64,000 bases of DNA from Microstegium vimineum (Eukaryota; Streptophyta; Magnoliopsida; Poales; Poaceae), in the NCBI GenBank assembly GCA_022036555.1, contig CM039129.1, positions 22,237,973 through 22,301,972 of the forward strand. The letters are read 5' to 3'. Of the stretch, positions 35,185 through 46,801 are shown piece after piece. The position numbers were made by a program, and so were the translations under genes. The notes under the pieces are model-generated. The model had not been told where the DNA came from and searched no databases. It saw nothing but the letters and a program-made list of their open reading frames with translations. Each line of letters begins with the position of its first letter. Within the stretch, counting starts at the first letter, position 1.

Positions 35185-37234
35185 TGAAGGACCGAGAACA
35201 GCGACTAGAGGGGGTGAATGGGAGCCTCAAATTTCTCTCGAAATGTTCGGGCCACTCTTCCCAAAAATCAAACCCAGTTGCTGGGTGCTCAACGGAAATG
35301 TCGCCTTCGCGTTGCTCGGGGGATTCAGACGAAAACGGAGAAAACAGAGCTCACCGGCAGTGGAGGAAAATCACCGAAAACCCCAAAACACAGGTTCTCA
35401 ACCCCTAGGGAAAAGAGGCAAGAACCTAGGCAAAATGGGAGAAAACAACAACCAACAGGGAGCTCCGGACCAGATGGGACTGAGCCACCGCACTATAGGA
35501 AGTAGTCCGGAGCTTAGGTCCGACGCCTTCACCCACCAGGACAGGCCGATACAGTGAGCACCCTAGCTCCGGACCAGAGGCTCCGGACTAGTTCGATGCT
35601 TACTTTCGGGAGTCCGGTGCTCACACAGAAGAGAACCAGTGAGTGTCTAGACTCTGGACAACTAGTCCGACGCTCACCGTCGGACTATGGGAAGTGGTCC
35701 AGTGCACATGCTCGCCATAGAGCAAAAACCACAAAAAGCACCCTTCCTCCGGACACCTCGTCCGACGCTCACCGTCGGACTAATGAGCCTGGTCCGACGC
35801 GTGAGTGAAACCCTCAGCAGAGCCACTGGACTACTTGCAATGGTCCGGTGCTCACAGGCTGGGTGGTCCGGAGGGTGGTCCGACGCTCACGAACAGAAAA
35901 GCTGAAGCCCGCAAAAATCGTTTCCACTCTGCCAAAACTTCCCAAAACTAAACCAAATGATCACCAACTGCAACCAAACTTTGTAGGCAAGATCCTAGTG
36001 CAGTTGGGGAGCTATCCAGAAGAAATCATCGCTCAATTTGGCTTAGAGCAAAGGGAGGAGAAGAGATTTGGGGATAAGCTCAAGAACGAAGAACTCCACA
36101 AAGAAAACGCCCGATCTACGCACTCGTGAGGTTTGAGGAGAATTCCTTTGGTGCAAAGAAGCTCCTTACGATTACGCACAACTTGGTTCAAACGAAATTG
36201 CAAGAGCTACTCCCTACAAAGAGAAATCATCTCGGGAAAAGAGGGAGCAAAAGCAAAACTCGAAGAACACAAGCAAAACGGGGACACAATCACGAAATCA
36301 AAGCTACCATGGCTTACGGAGGTTACGGCCTCCGATTCCTCGCAACAATCACAAGTTCATACACCGGTGACTCAGTGGATCTCAAGCAAGAAGAACCTAG
36401 GTAAGGGAAAACCTAGGAATAGGTGGGAGAAAGAGTAATGCAAGAGATGAGGATGAGGATACCCCTTCATCCTCTATTTAACGAGGCTTTGGCTATTTCC
36501 CAAAGACCCCCCTAGATACAAGACCGAATTACCTAGCCCTAAGACATTGTAATCCAAGTCGGTAACTCTCAGCCACTCATTTCAATTGACGGCCCCGCTT
36601 CCTGCCGGGAGTTGCCGTCGCCTCGACGCAACCTCCAGGATTCCGCCACGTGCCATCCCCGCTTTCTCGGAAGCTCCGCCTAGGTTTTGAGGCCCAAACC
36701 CAGGAAACCCACCACCGGTAGCTTTGGGCTCAACTACCGAACCCGAGTTTTGTGGCCGAAACTCAGAAACCGATGCGGATGGTTTTGAGGCCCAAACCAC
36801 CAAACCACTCGACGCGAGCCACCTTGTATTTGCCCGGTCGGACTCCGAGTCCCCTGAGCCTCCGCTCGACTCGCGCGTCCACCGTCTTGACTCGGCCAAC
36901 TCAGTCTACCTCCATGTCTTCTCGCACTCGCCGGTGCCAAGTACTAGCCACCACAGCTAGTCCGTCGGCGCCCATGGTCCCTCAGTCCGAGCCCCGCTTC
37001 CGCCCTTCACCGCTCTCAGTCCATCAGCACGGCAAGCCTCTACTCGACCTTCTCCACACCATTGACCACTGTCACTAGGCATAGCACCCGCACACCACAA
37101 GCCGGTAGACAAGCACACATTTCTGCTTTCGCAGAGGTTAGAGTAAGCCACTCAAACTAAAACACTCACCTGTTGGTCAATCACTCATCATCAAATCTGA
37201 ACAAACATGGGTACTTATCCACCATGAGTTCGCA
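35185..37234 (-). repeat. 5' LTR of gag-only family B element
   Basis: This is a 2,050-bp LTR with TG/CA ends. It holds clustered short repeats around TCCGGA and TCCGAC (35,460-35,895), including a perfect 10-bp inverted repeat with a 5-base loop at 35,663-35,687 and an 8-bp version at 35,760-35,780. A minus-strand TATA-like 'gttaaatagagg' lies near 36,472-36,483. Confidence 0.93.
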
Positions 37235-37738
37235 AGTCACCATGTGACATGTAGCATTGTGATGAAGTGGAAGAGCTTGTGGAAGCATCACTCTCATAGC
37301 CCGAGCATGCATGCATCATCATCATCAAGTGTGCTTGGAGTAGCATCAACAATTGCAACACTTGATGTTGGACTTTCATCATCCTTGTCAAGTGATTTCT
37401 TGATAGATTGATCATCTTCATCATCACTTGAACATGAGGTGGAGCAATCTTCCAGAATCACGGAGTTGTGGTCATGCTCAACATCCTCATGTGCCACCAA
37501 CATGGACACATCATCACCAATGTTTGGCACCATCTCATATGTTTCAATGAGATAGGTCCAAATCTCATGAGCGCTCTTCATGTCCATTATCTCACCAAAG
37601 ATATTATCTTTCATAGAATGGTAGAGAATGTTAGTAGCTTGGCAATCGAGATGTAGGCACTTCTTTGTGCTTGAGTTGCATCCTCTCTCTTAATTGCACA
37701 AGAGAGACATGCATCCACGATCCACCACATTTGGGGAG
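37235..37738 (-). pseudogene. Family H gag, middle part
   Basis: Minus-strand frames correspond to 63,090-63,650 of copy 2. They include 'PQMWWIVDAC', then, after a frameshift, 'NIFGEIMDMKSAHEIWTYLI' and 'VAHEDVEHDHNSVI'. This is the UBN2-like core of plant copia gag. The piece is bounded on the left by the family-B insertion and on the right by the Tat insertion, both with TSDs. Confidence 0.8.
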
Positions 37739-38735
37739 TGTTAACACCGGATTTTTGCACGATGACAAGTGGGCCAGTGCACGGTGAGTCGGCAGAAATA
37801 GATGCTCAGAGCATTCGACAAAATCCGTGCGGTGGGTTAATTCCGAGATTCGGCGATCGATCACGCAATCGGTTAATCAGAAGAAGGGCGGTTTTTATCG
37901 GAGCGACAAAGGCGACAAGTAAGAGCCGAATTGGTAACGATAGCTGCGATAATTAAGGCAATGAAGACTCTGAAGGAACCCAAAGTCAAAATATTGTATT
38001 TCTTCCTTTAATATTTTGTAGTCTTGTCCTCTTAGGACTCATGTCATAGCCAGGGTATAAATATAAGCCCTTAGCTATTGTAAAAAGGGTTCACAACCAA
38101 ATCAATACAACCGACCCCATGCCAACTTCGAGTCCTTTTGTCGTGTCGTTGAGTTCTTCGAGAGGAATCATCGATCCGTCGACCTCCATAAGTCTTGGCA
38201 ACCTTCTTATCATGTCTAGTATCATGCGGTGGATTTAGATGCTGATCCAAGTAGTCTTGTTTGTCGTCAATAATCATGCGGCGGATCCTTGATTGATGAT
38301 CAAGACGTCCTCACTTATGTTTTGTTTAGAAGTAAATACCGTGCGGCGGGTGTTTGCTCGATATGCTTAGCATAAGTAAGATAGTTATCGGCTCTCATAG
38401 ATTTGACAAGATCTATTGGATTCATTAAGTTATCGTGTTGCATATTTTAGATAATCTTTACATATTTGCAAACACTCTTTTGCCCAATTTAGATTGATGA
38501 GGTTCGACTTTCCTTTTTTCATCATAGATCTATTCATGTTTTAACAATTTAACACTTCCACGTTGTTTCCACAGTTAAATCTTATGTTTCATAATAGCCG
38601 AATCAAGTTCAATCTAAATTGTTACGTGTTGTGGGTTCATGCATGCTATTTCACATTTGAGACTTGATAAAGCCAAGTGTCGTGCGGCAGGCGCAAGCTT
38701 AGATTGGTTTGATCGTGTTTTTTTTACATGTTTCC
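37739..38735 (+). repeat. Tat LTR A, 3' truncated
   Basis: The sequence begins 'tgttaacaccgg' and follows LTR B for about 997 bp. Then at about 38,733-38,735 it joins PMD-gene sequence equivalent to 51,086; the bases 'tcc' are shared at the junction. The LTR promoter TATA box 'tataaata' lies at 38,056-38,063. Confidence 0.9.
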
Positions 38736-40179
38736 ACATCCTAATTGCCTGCATGCCATGTTGGGATTGTAGAATTCATATGTGGGATTCACCATTCTCC
38801 CATGATGAAATTCAGCTGGTAGGATACATGGCTTGATGAAGGAATTGAAAATTTTAGTGGATACCTTATCAGAACAGCCAGACTCATAGCTGAATTTGTA
38901 AGGGAAGGTCAAATTATCACTTTCTCTATAGAGAAGCTAGAGCACATTATTGAATCCTTTGAAGAACAGCTTGAAGAGGTGACCAATATCCATGTCAATG
39001 CTGATGGATGATGATGCTTCTCCATAGGTTTGACAACTCTTGGTTTTTGCTAGATCACCCTCGGCATAGTTAACCGAAGGGAAGCTTAAGTTGTGAAGAG
39101 GTACAAACACCACTTGATGCATATAGAGTTGCAACCACATCTGAATGAAACACCAAGAGCCACTCACATAGGTCCTTGCCATGGTACATTTGAACAGTAA
39201 TTTGATGCATCATATGGTAAACAGATCCTAAAAGATATTTACCAAGAGGGATTAGTGTGCCTGCAGCCAAATCCTCAGTCATTATCATGTGATTTAGGGT
39301 TGGCTCATTGGATTTTCCAGAGAAGATGAACCTGGATAGCCACATGTTCATAAAGGCTCTGCTTTCCTTTTCAGACACAACACCGGCTGCTTCGATGTAA
39401 GTTTGAATGTACCCAACCCATCCACCTCCGGATTGGACAGCTCTCTGGTTGTTTTTGCCCTTATACTGGCAAGGGTGTACTAGATTGGACACATTCAAGC
39501 TAGTTATCATGAATACGTCGGCCAAAGTAGGAGTCATCATACCATGGCCGAAGACAAAAGCGTTGATAGCGTCAGACCAGAAATGAGAGGCTGCTATCAG
39601 GAGGGGTTCATTTCTGGGCATTTCCGATAGAGATAACTCTAGACATTGGGTGATATCTTGGCTATCCCAGTTGCTGCTATCCTTTTCCAACATCCTCCGG
39701 TACCAGTTTCGCCATCCGCCTATTGGGGAAGCGGGCAAGTCTTGAAGTGTTTGGCCATCGGTTTGGCGGGGTAACTCCAGATTTGAAAGGAATCCTCAAG
39801 GTTTCCTTCTCAATAACCTCAGTCGGGTCAGGATTTCCAATGGACCAAGGAGGTAAGAATCAGGATTTGCATCATAAGGAATCAAAATCTCATTCTTGTA
39901 TTCCTTCAAAAATAGGGGGATCGAGAAAACAAATGAGTTAGGAGGGAAGCAGGAAAACCGATCGGGGATTGCCGAATACACGAGAAAATGAGTTGGAATT
40001 TTACCTTTGGAATCTTGTCCTGAGTCGCCATTGAGGGTTCGATGCAGATTTTAGAATGACAAACTATGGATTTCTTGGATGGCGACTGCGGCGTTAAATA
40101 GTATAAAACCTAAGGGGAAAAGGAAGCTTGCGGTTAATTTCAGAATAAACGGCTTTTATTCCCGAAATTGAGGGGCATG
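38736..40179 (-). pseudogene. Plant mobile domain gene, truncated left copy
   Basis: This is a second copy of the 5' half of the gene at 49,374-52,384, on the minus strand. Exon 1 ('MATQDKIPK') is at 40,005-40,031, and after a GT-AG intron exon 2 starts at 39,903. The PMD frame at 39,070-39,738 contains 'SHFWSDAINAFVFGHGMM' and 'VHPCQYKGKNNQRAV'. A one-base loss near 39,838 and another near 39,750 break the frame. The copy is cut at 38,735 by the LTR A junction. It retains a Trp codon where the right copy has a stop (near 52,066). The last 16 bases before 40,180 are the Tat PPT. Confidence 0.8.
40164..40179 (+). other. Polypurine tract before Tat LTR B
   Basis: The sequence 'gaaattgaggggcatg' precedes LTR B and recurs with one extra G before LTR C at 52,515-52,531. 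Confidence 0.75.
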
Positions 40180-41573
40180 TGTTAACACCGGATTTTTGCA
40201 CGATGACAAGTGGGCCAGTGCACGGTGAGTCGGCAGAAATAGATGCTCAGAGCATTCGGCAAAATCCGTGCGGTCGGTTAATTCTCAGATTCGGCGATCG
40301 ATCGCGCAATCGGTTAATCAAAAGAAGGGCGGTTTTTATCGGAGTGACGAAGGTGGCAAGTAAGAGCCGAATTGGTAATGATAGCTGTGATAATTAAGGC
40401 AATGAAGACTCCGAAGGAAACCAAAGTCAAAATATTGTATTTCTTCCTTTAATATTTTGTAGCTGTGTCCTCTTAGGCCTCATGTCATAGCCAGGGTATA
40501 AATATAAGCCCTTAGCTATTGTAAAACGGGTTCACAACCAAATCAATACAACCGGCCCCGTGCCAACTTCGAGTCCTTTTGTCGTGTCGTCGAGTTCTTC
40601 GAGAGGAATCATCGATCCGTCGACCTCCGTAAGTCTTGGCAACCTTGTTATCATGTCTAGTATCATGCGGTGGATTTATATGCCGATGCAAGTAGTCTTG
40701 TTTGTTGTCAATGATCGTGCCACGGATCCTTGATTGATGATCAAGAAGTCTTCACTTATGTTTTGTTTACAAGTAAATATCGTGCGGTGGGTGTTTGCTC
40801 GATATGCTTGGCATAAGCAAGATAGTTATCGGCTCTCGTAGATTTGGCAAAATCTATTGGATTCATTAAGTTATCGTGTTGCATATTTTAGATAATCTTT
40901 ACATATTTGCAAACACTCTTTTGCCCAATTTAGATTGATGAGGTTCGGCTTTCCTTTTTTCATCATAGATCTATTTATGTTTTAACAATTTAACACTTCC
41001 ACGTTGATTCCACAGTTAGATCTTATCTTTCATAATAGTCTAATCAAGTTCAATCTAAATTGTTACGTGTTGTGGGTTCATGCATGCTATTTCACGTGTG
41101 AGTCTTGATAAAGTTGAGTATCGTGCGGCAGGCGCAAGCTTAGATTGGTTTGATCATGTTTTTCTTACATGTTTCCTTCATCATGGATCCCAACTCGGTC
41201 AGATTGCCGAGCTTGGTCATGCTATAACTTTTGGATATTTGGTTCATTCATACGTACTTTTTCCCATGCATGCATATTCGGTAATCAAAGTGCCACGTGC
41301 TCTTTGTTTTAGCCGAATGATCTGTATATACTCTGTTGGCAGATAGCTTTTATAGTTGTATGTCATCGTAAGTGGCTTCAGGGCCGTACATATGGAACTG
41401 TCTGGTCTTATCCGGGATGTTCCAGTTTATATCTAATGATTTTCATCCCTTGTTAGTTTCAGGTCAAACTGACTGGCATATTTTCGGTTCTCGAAGCACC
41501 CGGGCACCCGATTGAAGCCACGCTTTCCGGCTTGCTGTGTGTGAGACACAGTATGTCACTTTTTGTGTCAACA
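40180..41573 (+). repeat. Tat LTR B, full length
   Basis: This 1,394-bp LTR begins 'tgttaacaccgg' and ends 'gtgtcaaca'. The TATA box 'tataaata' is at 40,497-40,504. It serves both as the 3' LTR of the deleted left unit and the 5' LTR of the right unit. Confidence 0.93.
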
Positions 41574-41580
41574 CACTTTT

Positions 41581-41598
41581 TGGCACGCTCGGTGGGAC
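41581..41598 (+). other. Putative Tat primer-binding site
   Basis: 'tggcacgctcggtgggac' begins with TGG seven bases after LTR B, as a PBS should. It is not the initiator-Met type used by the other elements here. I do not assign the tRNA. Confidence 0.6.
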
Positions 41599-43338
41599 AA
41601 GAAGCTAGTCGATCTTATGGGCTTGAGACAGAAGGATAAAGAGACACCCCAGGAGTATCTCCGCAGGTTTAGAGAAACCAAAAACCTCTGCTATTCTCTT
41701 AATTTACCAGATGACCAGTTGCCGGGGATGGGAGTGGCAGGCATGCAGTCGAACATCAAAGAGAAGCTGTTCGACATGGACTTCGAGGACCTTGGTCAGT
41801 TGTCTCAACGTTTGGCGATGATGAGTAACCAGGCTCAATGCTTCATAAGAGACAACCGTTTTCAGAAAGGTGATATGGCTAATACAATGTATCAGAGTTT
41901 CCTGGAAGAGGCAATGGAGTTCGAAGACGAGGATGAAGTCGCCGCAGCCGAACTAGTCTGGGCAAAAGAACCAACTCAAGTGAATCAGCGGTGGCTAAGG
42001 CAACAGAAGGATACCTATGACTTTGATGTCTCCAAGTTAGACAAGTTGTTCGAGTTGTTGCTAAGGGAAGGTCGCATCAAATTGCCGGAAGAGCACCCCA
42101 TGCTGCGTCCTGAAGGAGTAAAGGACAAAAGATTTTGCGGTTACCATAACACCAATTCCCATGCCATCAATGATTGCCGAGTGTTCAGAATGAAGATCCA
42201 GAAAGCTATTCAGGAAGGACATCTGAAATTTGACGGCAAGATGAAGATTGACGCTAATCCTTTTGCACAAAACACAGTGTCTTTCTCTATGAATATGGTT
42301 GCCATGGATGACTCCAAAGGCAAAGCCAAGATGAAGGTGCTGACCTTAGATAGAGCGAAGAGAACTGGTGTTGTTGACCCTGATCAGCAGATCACGGACG
42401 GGGAGCTTCGGCAACGAGGACAATTCCAGAATAGCCGAACTGAGAGAGGAGAAGCCTCTAGACCCAGGGTAATGACAAGGATCCTGTTGAATAAGTGGCA
42501 ACGGGAGCAAGAGGAGTATCAGAGGCAAATGCACTACGAGGAACAAGAATTCATAGAGGAATGTCAAAGACATGAAGAAGAAGTATATCGGAGAAAACAG
42601 GAGCGCTTGAAGGAGCAGGAGCAGTCTCATTGGGGATGTTCGTTCTTCAAGCATTGTTGGAATGAAGGCCTGAAGCTGCCTACCAGAGAAAATTGTCCCG
42701 AATGTAGTGATCCATATTCAGGGTATAGGCAGTCCCGGGTCAACCGCTGTCCGATCCATGAAAGACTTGGAGCACATGCTCCTAGGGACGATCAGCGTTT
42801 AAAAATAGGCGACTCAAAGGATCGGCAGGGTAAAAGGTTTGCCGATCAAGAGTGGGTTCACTCTGAGGAGAGAGAGCGTCGGGAGTATGTGTGGCAGAAC
42901 GAACAATGGTGTCCACCAGGGCTGAAGAAGAGTCGGAAAAGGAGGGTGCAACGCTTGAGAAACAAAGAGCTAGCACAAGTGAATGTCAAACAGAAACCAA
43001 CGTGGCGTCCTAAGAAGAAATCCGATGAACACGAACGTTCAGCTGACACTTACATGGCCTTCTTCCTTCCATCAGAATTTATAGCTCTCGAGGACCAAGA
43101 TATCCAAGAGGAAGTGTCTTCAGATGCTGATGAGAGTGAGTATCAGAACCTAATGGCCCAGCTCGTCCTGACTCAACAGGCAGTGTTTGATAAACCAGCC
43201 AGACATCGACACTTGAAGGCGCTTTACGTGAAGGGGTACATAAATGACAAGCCCCTGATCAAGATGCTAGTTGATGGAGGAGCTGCCATCAATATCATGC
43301 AGTACACTACCTTCAGGAAGCTCGGAATGACCAATTAG
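41599..43338 (+). pseudogene. gag: Tat Gag-protease protein, N-terminus missing
   Basis: The frame is open from the end of LTR B to a TAG at 43,336. It starts directly in the second half of the Retrotrans_gag domain ('QEYLRRFRETKN'), so the usual N-terminal gag and 5' leader are missing. A variant zinc-binding motif 'CGYHNTNSHAINDC' typical of Tat gag is at about 42,138-42,180. A long Glu/Arg/Gln-rich stretch follows (42,430-42,640), then a Cys/His cluster near 42,640-42,760. The protease motif 'MLVDGGAAINIM' lies at 43,265-43,300, with D-G-G-A in place of D-S/T-G. The TAG separates it from pol. Gag forms the particle and protease cuts the polyprotein. Confidence 0.85.
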
Positions 43339-44999
43339 GAGTTGTTGAAGACAGACTTGGTACTCAGAGATTTTGCTGGTAATCCTTCCGACACTCAGGG
43401 GGCAGTGTACGTCGAGCTGATGATTGGATCAAAGACTCTGATCACTACTTCTTTGTCATAGATGGCAAGGGGCATATAGCCTGCTCTTGGGAAGAGATTG
43501 GATCCATGCTAACTGCTGCATACCCTCAACCAAGCATCATGCTCTCATTCAGTGGATTGGAGATGATGTTGAGATTGTTCATGCCGATGATTCGGTAAGT
43601 GTTGCTGCCACAGAACCTGTCTACTGGGAGTATGATGGCTTCGATTGTTTCTCTGGAAAGATTTGGGGAGAAGGTCATGTTAATGTCTCCGGCAAGGGCC
43701 AACAGCCGATCCAAGCAGTCAGCTCTGAGAGCAATTTTTAATGGGAACACAATCGATGACAGTGAAGGGAAGCTGGGACGTGGATTTATGTCGGCCGATA
43801 AGCTAGAGGAGATAAATGTTGGTGATAGTGTTAAACCAAGGCCGATGTTTATCAGTGCAAATTTAGACCAAGAGCATAGGTTGAAGCTGATAGACCTACT
43901 AAAAGAATTCAAAGATTGTTTCGCTTGGGATTATACAGAGATGCCAGAACTGGATCGTTCTATCGTTGAGCATAAATTGCCGATCAAGCCTGGATACCGT
44001 CCTTTCAAACAACCTCCCCGGAAGATTTACAAAGAGGAGGTACTGGCCGATGTAAAGAAGGAAGTTGAAAGATTATTGGAGGCAAATTTCATTCGGCCAT
44101 GCAGATATGCAGATTGGGTTTCAAACATAGTCCCGGTATACATGAAAAATGGAAAGATGAGGGTCTGCATTGATTTTAGAAATCTCAACAAAGCTACTCC
44201 TATGGATGGTTACCCGATGCCAGATGCCGACCTGCTCATTGACGCGTCGGATGGTTATGAAGTCATCAGCTTTGTGGATGGTAATGCTGGTTATAACCAA
44301 ATCTTCATGGCAATAGAGGATATTTCAAAGACAGCCTTCAGATGCCCTGGTTATATTGGTTTGTTTGAATGGATTGTCATGACTTTCGGTTTGAAGAATG
44401 CCGGTGCAACCTATCAAAGAGCTATGAACTATATCTTTCACGAGTTGATCGGCAAGATTGTGGAAATCTATATTGATGACGTGGTGGTCAAGTCTAGAAA
44501 CCATGAGGGGCATTTGGCCGATTTGAGGAAGACCTTGGAGTGCACTAGGAAGCATGGTTTGAGGATGAACCCGAACAAGTGTGCCTTTGGAGTCTCGGCT
44601 GGTGAGTTTTTAGGCTTTCTAGTCCATAAAGGAGGGATCGAAGTCGGCAAGAAGAGCATGGAAGCAATGGACAAGGTGGTACCTCCAACCAATCTCACAG
44701 AGTTGCAGTCATTGCTGGACAAGCCTTTTAAGTTGTACGTGGCGGCCGACAACCTGACAATAGGGTCGGCCCTCATGCAAGAGTTTGAAGGGAAAGAAAG
44801 AGTGATAGCTTACCTTAGCCGAAAGTTGTTGGATCTAGAGACAAGGTATTCGGCTATAGAAAAGCTTTGCTTATGTGTGTTTTACTCATGTACCAAGCTT
44901 CGACATTACCTGTTGAATGTCGAATGTGTAGTGGTTTCTGAGTTTGATGTGATAAAACATATGGTATTAATGCCAATTTTAAATGGAAGAATTGGCTAA
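43339..44999 (+). pseudogene. pol: Tat reverse transcriptase and first RNase H, internally deleted
   Basis: After a frameshift, the frame 43,599-44,999 (466 codons) covers RT: 'YRPFKQPPRKI', 'VCIDFRNLNKATP', 'SFVDGNAGYNQI' (first catalytic Asp), 'FGLKNAGATYQRAMN' and 'IYIDDVVVKS' (the catalytic Asp pair, about 44,468-44,497). At about 44,716 the text passes from 'LTELQSLL' directly into 'DKPFKLYVAADN' of RNase H. The connection region, normally several dozen residues, is therefore absent without loss of frame. The RNase H keeps Glu in 'YSAIEKLCLC', but its first Asp position reads 'VAADN'. The frame ends at a stop near 44,997. Confidence 0.87.
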
Positions 45000-45520
45000 T
45001 GGATTTTAGCTCTATCAGAATTTGATTTAAGGTACGAATCGGCAAAAGCAGTAAAAGGTCAGGTTATTGCCGATTTTGTTACCCAACACCGTGATCCTTC
45101 TGCTAGGATGGTAACCATTGCACCTTGGACTTTGTTTTTTGATGGTTCGTCCTGTAGCAAAGGTGGTGGTGCTGGTGTTCTCTTGATTTCTCCTAGAGGG
45201 TTGACTTTTTAGTATGCCATCCCTATTAAATTCATGGTTACTAACAATCAAGCAGAGTATGAGCATTGCTTAAGGGACTCCGACTGCTTGTCAAAACGAA
45301 GGTTGTTGCTGTTGAGGTTTTTAGGGATTCCGAGCTAGTAATTAACCAACTGATCGACCAATATGAATGCAAAAGTGATATGTTAAAGTGATATTATGAA
45401 GAGTGCCGAGAGCTCCTGAAAAGTTTCCAGGTAGCCACCTTGTATCATATCCCTAGGGGGCATAATGAAGAAGCAAATAGATTGGCTCAAACTCCTTCGA
45501 GATACCGAGAAGGTCGAGAA
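45000..45520 (+). pseudogene. Tat second (archaeal-type) RNase H, broken
   Basis: Translation of 45,118-45,190 gives 'LFFDGSSCSKGGGAGVLLIS', then 'NNQAEYE' near 45,243-45,263, 'RDSELVINQL' near 45,325-45,354 and 'HIPRGHNEEANRLAQ' near 45,447-45,492. The Asp, Glu, Asp and C-terminal His/Glu pattern marks an additional RNase H of the kind Tat elements carry between the first RNase H and integrase. Stops (for example near 45,210 and 45,389) and a frameshift make it inactive. Confidence 0.8.
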
Positions 45521-46801
45521 ATTAATGCTTTGGATGGAGGTCAGGTAATTGGTGACTGGAGAAACAAAATTGCTAATTATTTAAAAAATCCATCACAAAA
45601 ATTTCCTGAAAACTCAGATATAAGGCTATCAAGTTCGTGCTCCTTGATGACCAGTTGTACTACAAGTCCATAGATGGAGTGCTTCTCAAATGTTTGAATC
45701 AAGAGGAGTCCAGAAAGCTGATGTATGAAGTGCATGAAGGAGTATGTGGTGCACATCAGTCGGTTTACCGGATGAAATGGATAATAAGGAGAACTGGTTA
45801 TTTTGGCCAACTATGCTTGAGGATTGTTTTGAATATTACAAGGGGTGTCAAGATTGTCAAAGATTCGGTAATATTCAGAGAGATCCAGCGTCAGCTTTAA
45901 ACGCAATTGTCAAGCCTTGGCCATTCAGAGGATGGGGCATAATTTGATCGGTCAAATTCATCCTCCTTCTAGCAAAGGACATAAGTTTGTGTTGTTGGCC
46001 ATAGATTATTTCACAAAGTGGGTTGAAGCTATTCCCCTGAAGAAGGTTACATCAGAAAACATGGTCAATTTTGTTAAGGAGCATATAATTCACAGATTCG
46101 GGATTCCTCAAACCATAACAATAGATCAAGGGACTCAGTTTACTTCATCCGAGTTTTGTGATTTTGCCAAAGAGATGGGAATAAAATTGTACAATTCTTC
46201 TCCTTATTATGCGCAAGCCAATGGCCAGACTGAAGCATCAAATAAGATCATGATCAAAATTATTCAGAAGAAAATTGATGAAAAGCCAAAGAAGTGGCAT
46301 TCGGTTCTTAACAAGGCTTTGTGGGCTTACCAAATGGCTTGTCATGGGTATACTCAAGCGTCTCCCTATGAGTTGGTTTATGGGCATCATGTTGTGCTGC
46401 CATGGGAATTACAATCAAGATAAAGACGGGTTACATTGCAGAACGATTTGAGGAAAGAAGATTACAAGAGACTGATGATGGATGAATTGGAAGATTTGTA
46501 TTTAGTTCATCTCAAAGCATTGGAAAACATTGAGAAAAATAAAACACGTGTTGCAGGTATTATAACAAGAAGGTTAAGGAAAAACAATTCGTAGATGGTT
46601 TGGAAAATTGTATTGCCGATCGGGACAAAGGACAGAGCGTTCGACAAGTGGTCTCCAAACTGGGAAGGACCTTTTCGAGTTGTAAGGTGCACGCCTGTCA
46701 ATGCGTATATCTTGAGGACTCTACTGGGAGAAGAATTCGCTAGAGCTATTAATGAAAGATTTCTTACGAGATTTCATCCCAGTGTAGAAGTTGGTGCATA
46801 A
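45521..46801 (+). pseudogene. Tat integrase, frameshifted
   Basis: The zinc-binding part is split between two frames at 45,637-45,947: His residues in 'EVHEGVCGAHQSVYR' and the pair 'CQDCQR'. The core at 45,917-46,423 is open and shows the catalytic triad: Asp in 'LAIDYFTKWVEAIP', Asp in 'TIDQGTQFTS' and Glu in 'ANGQTEASNK'. A stop at 46,421 and frameshifts precede the C-terminal domain at 46,595-46,801 ('DKWSPNWEGPFRV'). Integrase inserts the element DNA. The catalytic residues are all present, but the protein is broken on both sides. Confidence 0.85.

Larger units (their letters stand above)
32378..37239 (-). mobile_element. Gag-only family B copia element with AGTCA TSD
   Basis: The element proper is 32,383-37,234 (4,852 bp) on the minus strand, flanked by 'agtca' at 32,378-32,382 and 37,235-37,239. 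It has a 3' LTR (659 bp), PPT, short non-coding stretch, gag, PBS and a 5' LTR (2,050 bp). Its internal region (33,042-35,184) has no protease, integrase, RT or RNase H. It corresponds to the TR-GAG type of non-autonomous element or a large deletion derivative of family B. Copy 1 at 8,770-19,132 still has integrase and RNase H remnants and shows what was lost. Confidence 0.92.

Noticed and set aside
43526..43912. 128-codon minus-strand frame opposite Tat pol
   Set aside because: It is the shadow of the coding strand, without motifs; the true antisense genes lie after 46,960.
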